From: CAYSGX01 sp964518215
GTDB lineage: Bacteria; Bacteroidota; Bacteroidia; Chitinophagales; CAIOSU01
NCBI GenBank assembly: GCA_964518215.1
Contig: CAZFFP010000035.1
Location: forward strand, 1 to 38,246
DNA: 38,246 nt
Direction: 5' to 3'
Position 1 is the first letter of the stretch. The number at the start of each line of letters is the position of its first letter. Below are positions 18,091 through 27,497 of the stretch, one piece after another. A program made the translations under genes and the position numbers. The notes below the pieces were generated by a model that had not been told where the DNA came from, did not search any database, and was given only the letters and a program-made list of their open reading frames with translations.

Positions 18091-19095
18091 GTGAAAAATC
18101 CTCTGAAAATTGGTGTTATAGGCGCAGGACACCTCGGCAAAATACATATTCGCCTCATACAGGAAATAGCTTATCTGGAACTTGTTGGGTTTTACGATAT
18201 TGATATTTCGGTAAGAAATGCTGTTGCTGAAAAATTCAATATTGAGGCGTTTGATGATGTCAAAAAGCTCATTGCCGAATGTGATGTGATAGATATTGTA
18301 ACACCAACGATGTCGCATTTTCAGTATGCCCGCGAAGCCTTAAAAATGAGCAAACACATTTTTATTGAAAAGCCGATTACTAATACTCTTAAAGAAGCAA
18401 AGGAACTTTTGATGCTTCAAAAGGAAGCCCATGTAAAAGGTATGGTGGGTCATGTAGAGCGGTTCAATCCGGCACTGATTGCTGTGCAGAAAATAGGAAT
18501 AGATATTTCACCTATGTTTATCGAAGCGCATAGATTGGCGCCATTCAATCCGAGAGGAACGGATGTTTCTGTAGTGTTAGACCTCATGATACACGATATT
18601 GATATTATTCTGAGTGTAGTAAAATCTACCGTTAAAAAAATCAGCGCCAGTGGGGTAGCAGTGGTCAGCAAAACTCCCGATATAGCAAATGCGCGAATTG
18701 AATTTGACAATGGTTGTGTTGCTAATCTTACGGCAAGCCGAATATCCATAAAGCAGATGCGCAAAATACGTTTCTTTCAAAAGGACACATATATCAGCAT
18801 TGATATGATGGAAAAAGATGCGGAGATATTTCGGTTGTTGCATGAAGCGCCTGAAAATGAAAGCGAAGCATTTGCCATAGAAGCAGGAGCGGAGGGCGAA
18901 ACAAAATGGGTGCGTTACTTAAAGCCTGAAATCTCTGAAATTAATTCTATTAAACTCGAGTTGGAGTTGTTTGCCCAATCCATTTTTAATGAAACAGAAC
19001 CAAAGGTTACATTGGAAGATGGCTACAATGCATTGAATGTTGCTTATCAGGTTTTACAAAAAATAGAAAGGAATTTTTTAGAGCATAGAATCTGA
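18091..19095 (+). CDS. Gfo/Idh/MocA family NAD(P)-dependent oxidoreductase
   Basis: The protein has 334 residues from the GTG at 18091 (reads (M)KNPLKIGVIGAGHLGKIH); a GTG at 18073 would add six residues. A Rossmann fold opens with GVIGAGHLG. IEKPI near residue 95 is the family E-K-P motif, and LMIHDIDIIL carries the usual substrate-contact His. GHVERFNPA and the NPRGTDVSVV stretch mark a subgroup that I remember as widely conserved in Bacteroidota. It probably oxidises or reduces a sugar or sugar-nucleotide hydroxyl, but the substrate cannot be named. It is divergent from the adhesin gene and convergent with pyrG. Confidence 0.85.
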   Translation: MKNPLKIGVIGAGHLGKIHIRLIQEIAYLELVGFYDIDISVRNAVAEKFNIEAFDDVKKLIAECDVIDIVTPTMSHFQYAREALKMSKHIFIEKPITNTLKEAKELLMLQKEAHVKGMVGHVERFNPALIAVQKIGIDISPMFIEAHRLAPFNPRGTDVSVVLDLMIHDIDIILSVVKSTVKKISASGVAVVSKTPDIANARIEFDNGCVANLTASRISIKQMRKIRFFQKDTYISIDMMEKDAEIFRLLHEAPENESEAFAIEAGAEGETKWVRYLKPEISEINSIKLELELFAQSIFNETEPKVTLEDGYNALNVAYQVLQKIERNFLEHRI

Positions 19096-19197
19096 AAAAA
19101 AATTGGCAATTAGGTTTTTATAACTTTTCAGTCTGTTTAATCAAACCGCCATTGATGTATTTGAAGGAAAGTGTTTAACATAAAGAAAATGTGGGAG

Positions 19198-19222
19198 AAA
19201 AAAAACGGGCTTTTATTAAGCC
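19198..19222 (-). terminator. Intrinsic terminator of pyrG, overlapping its stop codon
   Basis: On the minus strand a GGCTT/AAGCC stem with a 5-base loop (19222-19208) is followed by CG and eight T residues (19205-19198). The loop contains the pyrG stop codon (TAA at 19218-19216). The stem is short, but the T-tract is strong. Confidence 0.6.
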
Positions 19223-20871
19223 GACATTTCTTTTGATTTAGATGAAGTAGCAGGAAAAAAAAGCGTTCCGTTTTTATATGCTATTGAAGCCTTGATAAAA
19301 TGTGTAAACAACGGATGCGGATTGGCTACGGTACTTTTCAATTCGGGGTGAAACTGCACGCCCACAAACCACGGATGGTGTTTGTATTCTACTATTTCCA
19401 CCAAATGCGAATCGGGGTTGATGCCCGAAGTAATCATTCCTGATTTTCGAAACTCATTAACAAACTTATTATTAAACTCAAAGCGATGGCGATGACGCTC
19501 GCTGATTTTTTCGGAACCATACGCCTCAAAAGCCTTGCTGGCTTTAGTTATATCGCAAGGATAAGCGCCTAAGCGCATGGTGCCGCCTTTGTTCACTACT
19601 TTCTTTTGCGATTCCATGAGAGTAATCACATCATGCTTGGTTTTTACACTGAATTCGCGCGAATGAGCATCGGCATAGCCTAATACATTTCTTGCAAATT
19701 CTATCACCGAACATTGCATGCCCAAACAAATTCCGAAGAAAGGAATATTGTTTTCGCGAACGTATTTGATGGCTGCAATTTTTCCTTCAATTCCTCTTTC
19801 GCCAAAACCGGGCGCAACCAACACACCATGCAGGTGTCCGAGTTTGGCTGCTACATTTTCGTCTATAATGCCTTCCGAATGGATGCTTTCTATTTCAATT
19901 TTACATTCGTTTTCTGAAGATGCATGAGTAAAAGATTCGAGTATGGATTTATAAGCATCCTGCAATTCGACATACTTGCCGATTAACCCGATTTTCACTT
20001 TGTCTTTCGGATTTTTCAATTTGTGTAAAAACTCCACCCAATTGCTCAGTTCGGGTTCAGATTTAGATGGAAGCCTCAGCTTGCTCAATACCGTTTTATC
20101 CAATCCTTCTTTCTGCATTTCGAGTGGTACTTCATAAATGGTAGAGCAATCCATTGCTTGAATGACGGAGTTCTCATTCACATTGCAAAACAGCGCTAAT
20201 TTTTTTCTGATTTCTTTGGAAATAGGATGTTCTGTTCTGCAAACCAAAACATCGGGTTGTACACCTTCTTTCAACAATTCTTTTACCGAATGTTGGGTGG
20301 GCTTGGTTTTCAGTTCTTTTGCAGCGCTCAGATATGGTATCAGCGTCAGATGAATAACCACGGCATTGTTGGTTCCTAATTCCCAGCGTATCTGACGAAC
20401 CGCCTCAATATATGGAAGCGACTCTATGTCGCCCACCGTGCCACCCAATTCGGTAATAATAATGTCGTATTCTTTTTTCTTACCCAACAACAACATCCTT
20501 CGTTTAATCTCATCGGTTATATGCGGAATCACCTGAACGGTTTTTCCCAGATAAGCGCCTTCGCGCTCTTTGCTGATAACATATTGATAAATTCTTCCGG
20601 TAGTTACATTATTCGCCTGCGAAGTAGGCACATTCAGAAAACGCTCGTAATGTCCCAAATCTAAATCGGTTTCGGCACCATCATCGGTTACATAACATTC
20701 GCCATGCTCATAAGGATTAAGCGTGCCGGGGTCTACATTGATGTAAGGGTCGAACTTTTGAATGGTAACATTATATCCGCGAGCCTGTAATAATTTGGCG
20801 AGTGATGCGGCTACAATCCCTTTTCCTAATGAGGAAGTAACACCACCTGTTACAAACACAAACTTAGCCAT
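19216..20871 (-). CDS. pyrG: CTP synthase
   Basis: The protein has 551 residues, the usual length. It makes CTP from UTP, ATP and glutamine. The synthetase domain (about 1-270) opens FVFVTGGVTSSLGKGI and has KFDPYINVDPGTLNPYEHGE and HITDEIK. The glutamine amidotransferase domain (about 290-540) carries the nucleophile Cys382 in GICLGMQ and the His508/Glu510 dyad in FHPEL. All catalytic residues are present. The gene stands alone, with its own -7 box, a leader containing a tandem repeat, and an intrinsic terminator at the end. The ATG at 20871 is the family start (MAKFVFVTGG). Confidence 0.98.
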   Translation of the reverse strand: MAKFVFVTGGVTSSLGKGIVAASLAKLLQARGYNVTIQKFDPYINVDPGTLNPYEHGECYVTDDGAETDLDLGHYERFLNVPTSQANNVTTGRIYQYVISKEREGAYLGKTVQVIPHITDEIKRRMLLLGKKKEYDIIITELGGTVGDIESLPYIEAVRQIRWELGTNNAVVIHLTLIPYLSAAKELKTKPTQHSVKELLKEGVQPDVLVCRTEHPISKEIRKKLALFCNVNENSVIQAMDCSTIYEVPLEMQKEGLDKTVLSKLRLPSKSEPELSNWVEFLHKLKNPKDKVKIGLIGKYVELQDAYKSILESFTHASSENECKIEIESIHSEGIIDENVAAKLGHLHGVLVAPGFGERGIEGKIAAIKYVRENNIPFFGICLGMQCSVIEFARNVLGYADAHSREFSVKTKHDVITLMESQKKVVNKGGTMRLGAYPCDITKASKAFEAYGSEKISERHRHRFEFNNKFVNEFRKSGMITSGINPDSHLVEIVEYKHHPWFVGVQFHPELKSTVANPHPLFTHFIKASIAYKNGTLFFPATSSKSKEMSA

Positions 20872-20882
20872 AGGGATTTGCA

Positions 20883-20912
20883 GATTTTAGCAAGATTTTA
20901 GCAAAAAATCTG
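20883..20912 (-). promoter_or_regulatory. pyrG leader: 11-bp tandem repeat able to form alternative hairpins
   Basis: On the minus strand AGATTTT is followed by two perfect copies of TTGCTAAAATC (plus-strand 20883-20893 and 20894-20904). AGATTTT can pair with the AAAATCT of either copy, giving mutually exclusive stems of 7-8 bp. It sits between the predicted transcription start (about 20910) and the ATG. No U-tract follows. A regulatory function is inference. Confidence 0.35.
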
Positions 20913-20916
20913 TGTT

Positions 20917-20924
20917 CAAAGTTA
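20917..20924 (-). promoter_or_regulatory. TAnnTTTG -7 box of pyrG
   Basis: On the minus strand TAACTTTG matches the -7 consensus. It predicts a start about 40 bases before the pyrG ATG, placing the tandem-repeat leader in the mRNA. Confidence 0.45.
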
Positions 20925-21060
20925 AGTTAAATATTACAGAACCATTTGTTTGTTGTCGGAATATTTCCGAAAAAAAATATTTTTATCCCTGAAAAATCAT
21001 TTTAAACGCCTCATAAGCAAAGTATTGGCTGTGCTTATTATCTTGTCGAAAAAAAAATCT

Positions 21061-21486
21061 ATGAGAATCTGGAAATCTGAAACTGACCTTGAAACCATGA
21101 ATCGCTTTTCTGAAAATAATATGGTAGGTTATCTTGGAATTGAGTTTATAGAAATTGGCGATGATTATCTTAAAGCCCTTATGCCTGTGGACTATCGAAC
21201 ACATCAGCCATTAGGTTTGCTGCATGGTGGCGCATCGGTTGTTTTAGCGGAAACAATAGGCAGCAGTGCCGGCAGTATGTGTGTAGATTATAAGGAAGCG
21301 TATGTAGTGGGACTGGAAATCAATGCCAACCATATCAAATCGGCAAGAGAAGGTTTTGTTACAGGAACCGCACGCCCCTTGCATATAGGCAAAAGCACAC
21401 AGGTTTGGGAAATAAAAATTGAAAGCGAAGCAGGGGAGTTGGTATGTATCAGCAGACTGACTTTGGCGGTGGTGCGGAAGAAGTGA
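21061..21486 (+). CDS. menI: Hotdog-fold thioesterase, 1,4-dihydroxy-2-naphthoyl-CoA hydrolase (MenI/YdiI-like)
   Basis: The protein has 141 residues from the ATG at 21061. The longer frame back to 20950 has a Lys-rich stretch with no homology, and the family starts at this MRIWK. It matches my memory of E. coli YdiI almost throughout: NNMVGYLGIEF, IGDDYLKALMPVD, GLLHGGASVVLAETIGS, VVGLEINANHIKSAREG. Glu64 is the catalytic glutamate in LAETIGS. It would release 1,4-dihydroxy-2-naphthoate in menaquinone synthesis, which fits a menaquinone-using Bacteroidota. No other men gene adjoins, so related broad-specificity aryl-CoA thioesterase activity is an alternative. Confidence 0.85.
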   Translation: MRIWKSETDLETMNRFSENNMVGYLGIEFIEIGDDYLKALMPVDYRTHQPLGLLHGGASVVLAETIGSSAGSMCVDYKEAYVVGLEINANHIKSAREGFVTGTARPLHIGKSTQVWEIKIESEAGELVCISRLTLAVVRKK

Positions 21487-21654
21487 TTCTAATGGTTTTT
21501 GTTTTAAAACTCCTGCTTTCTTGTGCCTTCAGTCAAAACCATTATGCTTAATTTCATCGCAGCAAAATGCTATGATACTGATAACAGGCTTTAAAGCGTT
21601 TTTTATTTTTTAATCAATTCAAACAATATTCTTCTACAGCACGCTGTGCAATAC

Positions 21655-24600
21655 ATGGACAACCAACTCAGATACGCTATTTATTTTTTGGCTTTGGCGG
21701 CTTTTGTTTTGTTAGCGGCAACGGGCGGTAACGACTGGTTCAGAAGGTATGACCTCACTAACGATGCTGCCAAGCTCAAAGCCAAATTAGAGCAGATAGA
21801 CCAATCGTTCCATAGCATTACCGCTAACGATTCGTTGTTGAAAAATCTCATTGAAAAAGATTTCAGCACCGATTATTTCAATCAATTGAGCGAGTTGAAT
21901 TACGGACTCTTGGTGTATAAAGACAACCAACTGCTGTTCTGGAACAAAAGCAATATTATTCCCCCGATAAATATTTCAGTATCGCTGCCCGATGGCGTGA
22001 ACGCGGTGAAATTTCAGAACGGATATTACTACGCTCACAAGAAAACTTTTTTTATTGGCGACCACGGTTATTCGGTGCTGGCGTTGTTTCTGCTGAAAAA
22101 CAGTTTCAGCATTCAAAATCAATATTTACAAAACAAACTCAATCCCGATATAGGCTTGCCCGATTTTTTATCGGTTTCGTTCGACAGCACCACGCTTTCG
22201 GAAGGATTCAGAAGCGATGAAGGTCGCCCGATTTTTTATTTAGGCAAAGATCTTTTTGTATTTAATAATACTCCTGCAAAAATTTTAGTGTGGCTTTATT
22301 TATCGGGCGGAGCGTTGCTTTTGATTGGAGTGTTTCTTTTGGCATTGTATTTATATAGCGATAATGGTTTTATTACCGCCTTTTCTTTTCTCGCAGTAGC
22401 GTTGATTGGCATCCGCCTAGTTGGCATTTATTTCAATTTTCCTTTTGAACTGAACAAGCTCAAAATTTATAACCCGATATATTTCGCTTCATCAGACATT
22501 AATAAATCGCTGGGCGATTTGCTGTTGAATATTTCGGTATTGTTTGCTTTAGTGTATGCCTATTTCAAATATGCGCCATCGAAATTATTCAACGGTATTT
22601 TGGAGCGCTACCATAAAATTTTCTTGTTTGTTTTTTATTCTGCGGCATTATTATTCTCTTACAGTTTGGGCATATTATTCAGAAGTCTGCTTACCAATTC
22701 CAATATTCCTTTCGACCTGAATAATTTTCTCGAACTCAACATTTTCAGTTTGTTGGGAATTGCCGCACTTTCAACAGGGCTGTTTGCTATGGGATTGTTT
22801 TTGTTCAAAACAGTTTTAATCATTCACGACAACAATAAGTCCTACATTCATTATTCCCTCCTTGCAATAGCGGGCATATTACATATTGTGTTTTTGTGGC
22901 AGACAGGTGCCGATGATATTTTTTATTTAGGAGTGCTCTGGACTCTGATTTTTCTGGTGTTTCTGAACGACTTTAAAAAACAATATCTCAATGGAGTAAT
23001 GTTTACTTCGCTCATGTTTTTGATTACATTTTTTGCGGTTTTTAGCGCCATCCATATTTATCATAACAATAACATTACTGAAGAGCAGCGCAAACTTTCA
23101 TTTGCAAGAAACATAGCTCAGTCTGAAGACCCGATTACCGAATATCTGTTTATTGACATCATAGACAAAATCACTAACGACCGTGCTGTTAAATATTATT
23201 TCGAGCGCCCGTTTGTATCGAAAACAGATATTATAGAAAGGCTGAAATCGCTTTATTTTACAGGCTATCTGAGCAAATATGAAACCCGCATCTATATGCT
23301 CAATAGCGAAGGAGGTATGTTGCTCTCAGACAATGAAGATTTTCTGAAAATGCTCAATGATGAGTTGCTTCAAAACGCCCGCATGACTGCTACAGAAGAC
23401 CTGTTTTATATTCCTCGCGACAACGGAAGTTTTTCATACCTCTCAAATATTTCGATTATTGACGACAACAAACTGATGGGTTCGATTATCATTATGTTGA
23501 ATCCGAAAGTTTTTTATAGAAGCAATTTGTATCCCGAATTATTGCTCGAAGACCACGTGAAGCCCGGCAGCCGTTTTGGCACCTACAGTTTTGCAGAATA
23601 TGCCGGTAATCGGCTGATTAATAAAAACGGCACTTACCCATACAATTTTAAATACAACCTCACCGACACGCTTTCTAATGAATACACCCGAGTAAAAGAA
23701 AACGGTCTCGAACATTTGATATATGTTTCTGATGAAGATAAAAAAGTAGTGATTACTTCTGTTGAAAAAACTTTTATTCAGCCGGTAACACTCTTCTCTT
23801 ATCTGTTTGTGATTTACCTGCTGTTGATTGCCATAGTCGCGCTGATTCGCATTGTGAAGAAAATTATTGAAGACCCTTCGCATATCCGGCAGTATCTTAA
23901 CATTACTTTGAAAAACAAAATTCAATTGTCTATGATGGCAATGATTGTAATTTCATTTGTAGTGATTGGGACAGTTACGATTTATCATTTTGCTTCGAAA
24001 TACAGAGAAAATCAACGCGAGCGGCTGCTCAAAAAAGAAGAAGCCATCAGAACCGACATCAGCTACAGCATCAGTGATAATCCCGGTTTATTATTGAAGC
24101 GTAATTTCATCGAGCCTGATTTTTCGGCACAAAAAGGAGTGTTGAATCTTTCCATTCTTTCTGAAGTGCATTCGATAGACATCAATATTTACAACACCGA
24201 TGGGCAAATCATCAATACTTCGCAACCCGACATTTTTGAAAAGGGATTGTTTTCGCCTGCTATAGATCCGTTTGCCATGCGCAATCTGGCTTTCAAAAAC
24301 AATATTCAGTTTTTTCAAAACGAGCATATCGGCAAGTTGAATTACCTCTCCTTATACGCACCGGTAAGAAACAGCGAAGGTGAATTGTTGGCGTACCTTA
24401 ATCTGCCTTATTTCGCCAGAGAAAAAGAGTTGCGGCAGGAGCTTTCATCGTTCTTGGTTACGCTTATTAATGTGTATGTTTTGTTATTAGTAGTGGGTGG
24501 GTTCATTGCATATTTTCTTTCAGATTCTATTACCCGTTCGCTTTCTGTATTGAGCGAGCGATTTAGAACGGTTCGCTTGGGCATGAAGAACGAACCCATA

Positions 24601-25380
24601 GAATGGCAGAGTAATGATGAAATAGGAATATTAGTGAGTCGCTATAATCAGATGCTTGCCGAACTTGAGGCAAGTGCCGATTTACTGGCTCGCTCTGAGC
24701 GCGAAATGGCTTGGCGCGAAATGGCAAAACAAATTGCGCACGAAATTAAAAATCCGCTCACGCCCATGAAGCTTAGTATTCAGATGCTGCAAAGAGCCAT
24801 GCACGAAAACCGTCCCGATGTTAACAAACTTGCAGATAAAGTAACTCAAACGCTAATTGAGCAAATTGAAAATCTGTCGCAGATTGCTACCGAGTTTTCT
24901 ACGTTCGCAAAAATGCCTAAGTCGAACAATGAACGGCTGCAATTAGAAGAAGTAGTGCAGTCGGCAGTAAACCTGTTGATGACCGATGAATCGTTTACAG
25001 TGAAATATATCAAACCCGAATATCCGGTTTGGATTGAAGCCGATAAAAACCAATTGCTGCGAGCCTTCGGCAACCTGCTGAAAAATGCACAACAAGCCGT
25101 TCCCGAAACACGCCACGGTAAAATGACAATCGCTTTCACCGAAGCAGAGCATGAGATTACGGTGAGTTTTCACGACAACGGCACCGGCATACCGGAAGAT
25201 GTGCAGCCCAGAGTATTTACCCCCAACTTCACCACCAAAACATCGGGCATGGGCTTGGGGCTTGCCATAACCAAACAGATTATAGAAAATGCCGGAGGCG
25301 AAATTTGGTTCGAAACCGAAATAGGTGTAGGTACTACATTTTTTGTGAAGTTTGCTAAGTATAGTTTTACAACACAGTAA
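21655..25380 (+). CDS. Very large NtrY-like membrane sensor histidine kinase (orphan)
   Basis: The protein has 1241 residues from the ATG at 21655; a GTG nine bases earlier is possible. It has an N-terminal membrane anchor, a periplasmic domain (about 30-195), a block of about seven membrane helices (about 200-480), a second extracytoplasmic region with flanking helices (to about 950), HAMP (about 955-1005), a HisKA domain with phospho-acceptor His1029 in IAHEIKNPLTPMKLS, and an HATPase domain with N-box Asn1144 in NLLKNAQQA, DNGTGI (Asp1174) and GMGLGLAI (about 1199). The kinase core resembles NtrY. No response regulator gene adjoins, so its partner is elsewhere. The signal sensed cannot be inferred. 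Confidence 0.9.
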   Translation: MDNQLRYAIYFLALAAFVLLAATGGNDWFRRYDLTNDAAKLKAKLEQIDQSFHSITANDSLLKNLIEKDFSTDYFNQLSELNYGLLVYKDNQLLFWNKSNIIPPINISVSLPDGVNAVKFQNGYYYAHKKTFFIGDHGYSVLALFLLKNSFSIQNQYLQNKLNPDIGLPDFLSVSFDSTTLSEGFRSDEGRPIFYLGKDLFVFNNTPAKILVWLYLSGGALLLIGVFLLALYLYSDNGFITAFSFLAVALIGIRLVGIYFNFPFELNKLKIYNPIYFASSDINKSLGDLLLNISVLFALVYAYFKYAPSKLFNGILERYHKIFLFVFYSAALLFSYSLGILFRSLLTNSNIPFDLNNFLELNIFSLLGIAALSTGLFAMGLFLFKTVLIIHDNNKSYIHYSLLAIAGILHIVFLWQTGADDIFYLGVLWTLIFLVFLNDFKKQYLNGVMFTSLMFLITFFAVFSAIHIYHNNNITEEQRKLSFARNIAQSEDPITEYLFIDIIDKITNDRAVKYYFERPFVSKTDIIERLKSLYFTGYLSKYETRIYMLNSEGGMLLSDNEDFLKMLNDELLQNARMTATEDLFYIPRDNGSFSYLSNISIIDDNKLMGSIIIMLNPKVFYRSNLYPELLLEDHVKPGSRFGTYSFAEYAGNRLINKNGTYPYNFKYNLTDTLSNEYTRVKENGLEHLIYVSDEDKKVVITSVEKTFIQPVTLFSYLFVIYLLLIAIVALIRIVKKIIEDPSHIRQYLNITLKNKIQLSMMAMIVISFVVIGTVTIYHFASKYRENQRERLLKKEEAIRTDISYSISDNPGLLLKRNFIEPDFSAQKGVLNLSILSEVHSIDINIYNTDGQIINTSQPDIFEKGLFSPAIDPFAMRNLAFKNNIQFFQNEHIGKLNYLSLYAPVRNSEGELLAYLNLPYFAREKELRQELSSFLVTLINVYVLLLVVGGFIAYFLSDSITRSLSVLSERFRTVRLGMKNEPIEWQSNDEIGILVSRYNQMLAELEASADLLARSEREMAWREMAKQIAHEIKNPLTPMKLSIQMLQRAMHENRPDVNKLADKVTQTLIEQIENLSQIATEFSTFAKMPKSNNERLQLEEVVQSAVNLLMTDESFTVKYIKPEYPVWIEADKNQLLRAFGNLLKNAQQAVPETRHGKMTIAFTEAEHEITVSFHDNGTGIPEDVQPRVFTPNFTTKTSGMGLGLAITKQIIENAGGEIWFETEIGVGTTFFVKFAKYSFTTQ

Positions 25381-25404
25381 TCGTTTTATTCATACAATAA
25401 AAAT

Positions 25405-25429
25405 CCCCGAAGCAATGAATACTTCGGGG
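25405..25429 (-). terminator. Intrinsic terminator for the pRiA4b ORF-3-like gene
   Basis: A perfect 8-bp stem CCCCGAAG (25405-25412) / CTTCGGGG (25422-25429) has a 9-base loop. Read on the minus strand it is followed by ATTTTTATT, so it terminates the gene at 25491. It may also help block plus-strand transcription leaving the kinase gene, but that side lacks a T-tract. Confidence 0.8.
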
Positions 25430-25490
25430 ACGCTTAGTAATGGTTGGTTGGTCAACTATCTTGAGCGCAAGTTACAACAATATGCGCATC

Positions 25491-26024
25491 TTATTCTTCA
25501 TCGCTTCTTTCGCTGTAATCATCAAATCCGCCCGATTCTGAACTGCTGCTGCTCCCTTCTTCATCTTCAGTATCGCTTTCGTCAACACGAAGGTTGTCAC
25601 TGAAAAGGTCGTCAACGATGGCAGTCATGAGTGAAGCACTTCCGACAGATTTTACGCAAACAGGATATTTGCTTCTGATGGCTTCGCCATTTTCGTCTAA
25701 CAATTCAACAAGATAAGTAAGGTTAGGAGTGGCTTCATGGATGTAAATGAGGCGTTTGTTTTTCCCTCCCAAATGTTTGCCTATAGATTCTTTGGTGCCA
25801 TCTACCGAAGTATCCACGGTTCCTTCAAATCCCAAAGAAATTTCTTTGGTCTTCTGCCACTTTTCATTACTGATGAAAAATGAAGCAGGTTTCTTTTTTT
25901 TGATTTCAAAATACTTTACCAATGCTTCGTGCATTTCTTTGAAACTTTGGTTGGATTGTATTTCGATGTCGCGAAGCAGGTCATCCACTTCATCAATGAC
26001 TACTCTGAATTTGAATACAGGCAT
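25491..26024 (-). CDS. pRiA4b ORF-3-like (IS1096 TnpR-passenger-like) protein with acidic Ser-rich tail
   Basis: The protein has 177 residues. The N-terminal half (FKFRVVIDEVDDLLRDIEIQ, SFKEMHEALVKYF, PASFFISNEKW) follows the plasmid pRiA4b ORF-3 pattern as I remember it: a short beta/alpha domain found both as plasmid/IS passenger and as chromosomal genes of unknown function. The last 30 residues are a tail of Asp, Glu and Ser (DESDTEDEEG, a run of five Ser). There is no transposase or inverted repeat nearby, so nothing suggests a mobile element here. It ends in a strong terminator. The ATG at 26024 fits the domain start. Confidence 0.65.
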   Translation of the reverse strand: MPVFKFRVVIDEVDDLLRDIEIQSNQSFKEMHEALVKYFEIKKKKPASFFISNEKWQKTKEISLGFEGTVDTSVDGTKESIGKHLGGKNKRLIYIHEATPNLTYLVELLDENGEAIRSKYPVCVKSVGSASLMTAIVDDLFSDNLRVDESDTEDEEGSSSSSESGGFDDYSERSDEE

Positions 26025-26055
26025 GTTTTGTTGTTTATGAATGCAAAGTAAAAAA

Positions 26056-27480
26056 CTATTTTGTTACTAAACCAAGTTCCGCGCCTTTTTCTATCATAAA
26101 TTTAAAAGCATCTTTTTTATTATTCTCAATTTTACCGTCAAGAATGGCATCTTTAATGGCATTTTTAATGATACCTACTTCTTTTGAAGGTTTTATTTTG
26201 AAATAATTAATTATTTCTTCACCCGATACCGGAGGCTGAAAATTTCTCACTTTGTCTTTTTCTTCCAACTCCACTAATTTTCTTTTCACTTCTTCAAAAT
26301 TTTGCAAATAGCGTTCTTGCTTTTTGGAATCTTTCGTAGTGATGTCTGCACTGCAAAGTTTCATGAGGTCTTCAATATCATCGCCTGCTTCAAACAATAA
26401 TCTGCGCACTGCCGAATCGGTGATGTCTTTTTTATTCAATGCAATGGGGCGCAAATGCAGCAACACCAATTTCTGCACATACTTCATTTTTTGATTCATC
26501 GGCAATTTCAGTTTTCTGAAAATGCCCGGAACCATGCGTTCGCCCACTACTTCGTGTCCGTGAAAAGTCCATCCGCTTTTTTTATTGAAACGTTTGGTTG
26601 CGGGTTTTCCAATATCGTGCAATATGGCAGACCAGCGCAACCACAAATCATCGGTATGCGGAGCCAGATTGTCGAGCACCTGAAGCGTGTGATAAAAATT
26701 GTCTTTATGACCTTTGCCATCCACATACTCCGCGCCTTTCAGGGCTATCATTTCAGGAAAAATCAAATGCAGCAAACCGGTATCGTGCAGCAACTTAAAA
26801 CCAACCGATGGCACAGCCGATAAAATAATTTTGTTCAATTCATCGGTGATGCGTTCCTGCGAAAGAATCTGAATGCGCTCTTTGTTGCGCTCAATAGATT
26901 CATAAGTTTCGGCATCAATAGAAAAGTTTAACTGGCTGGCAAACCTAATGGCGCGCATCATTCGCAGCGGGTCGTCAGAAAAAGTAATGTCGGGATTGAG
27001 CGGAGTTTTAATGAGTTTGTTTTGCAAATGCGATAAGCCTCCGAAGGGGTCAATAATGTTGCCGTAATTATTTTCATTCAGGCTGATGGCAATGGCATTG
27101 ATGGTAAAGTCTCTGCGGTTCTGGTCGTCTTCGAGCGTGCCTTCCTCTACAAAGGGCTTGCGCGAATGGCGTTCGTAAGATTCTTTTCGTGCGCCTACAA
27201 ACTCCACTTCAATGTCATGCACTTTGAACATGGCTGTTCCAAAATTTTTGAAAATGGTTACATTGGGTTTTGCAGAAAATTTGGCGGCAACTTTTTTCGC
27301 AAAATCAATTCCGCTTCCGATACAAACGATGTCAATATCTTTTGTGGGGCGTTTAAGCAATTTATCGCGCACATATCCGCCAACGGCATAGCTTTCAATT
27401 TTTTCTTCGGCAGATACCTCCGCTGCTTTTTGCAGAATAATGTTTTCTTCTTCAGATATATCAAACAGCGTGAGGTTCAT
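26056..27480 (-). CDS. cca: CCA-adding tRNA nucleotidyltransferase with HD domain
   Basis: The protein has 474 residues. It adds or repairs the 3' CCA of tRNA. The polymerase head has GGYVRD near residue 34, the metal-binding D-x-D in TKDIDIV, and the RRDFTINAIA motif. The neck/body follows (DDPLRMMRAIRFASQL, ERITDELNKI). The C-terminal HD phosphohydrolase domain shows LHDIGKP and HGHEVVG. This architecture matches class II bacterial CCA enzymes; in Bacteroidota one enzyme normally does all additions. Its start lies in a 253-base divergent region shared with the H1/START fusion gene. Confidence 0.95.
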   Translation of the reverse strand: MNLTLFDISEEENIILQKAAEVSAEEKIESYAVGGYVRDKLLKRPTKDIDIVCIGSGIDFAKKVAAKFSAKPNVTIFKNFGTAMFKVHDIEVEFVGARKESYERHSRKPFVEEGTLEDDQNRRDFTINAIAISLNENNYGNIIDPFGGLSHLQNKLIKTPLNPDITFSDDPLRMMRAIRFASQLNFSIDAETYESIERNKERIQILSQERITDELNKIILSAVPSVGFKLLHDTGLLHLIFPEMIALKGAEYVDGKGHKDNFYHTLQVLDNLAPHTDDLWLRWSAILHDIGKPATKRFNKKSGWTFHGHEVVGERMVPGIFRKLKLPMNQKMKYVQKLVLLHLRPIALNKKDITDSAVRRLLFEAGDDIEDLMKLCSADITTKDSKKQERYLQNFEEVKRKLVELEEKDKVRNFQPPVSGEEIINYFKIKPSKEVGIIKNAIKDAILDGKIENNKKDAFKFMIEKGAELGLVTK

Positions 27481-27497
27481 TTGGATTGTTCAGATTT

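Noticed and set aside
25491..26024. Possible IS1096-type mobile element around the pRiA4b ORF-3-like gene.
   Set aside because: No transposase and no terminal repeats nearby; only the passenger-like protein is seen.
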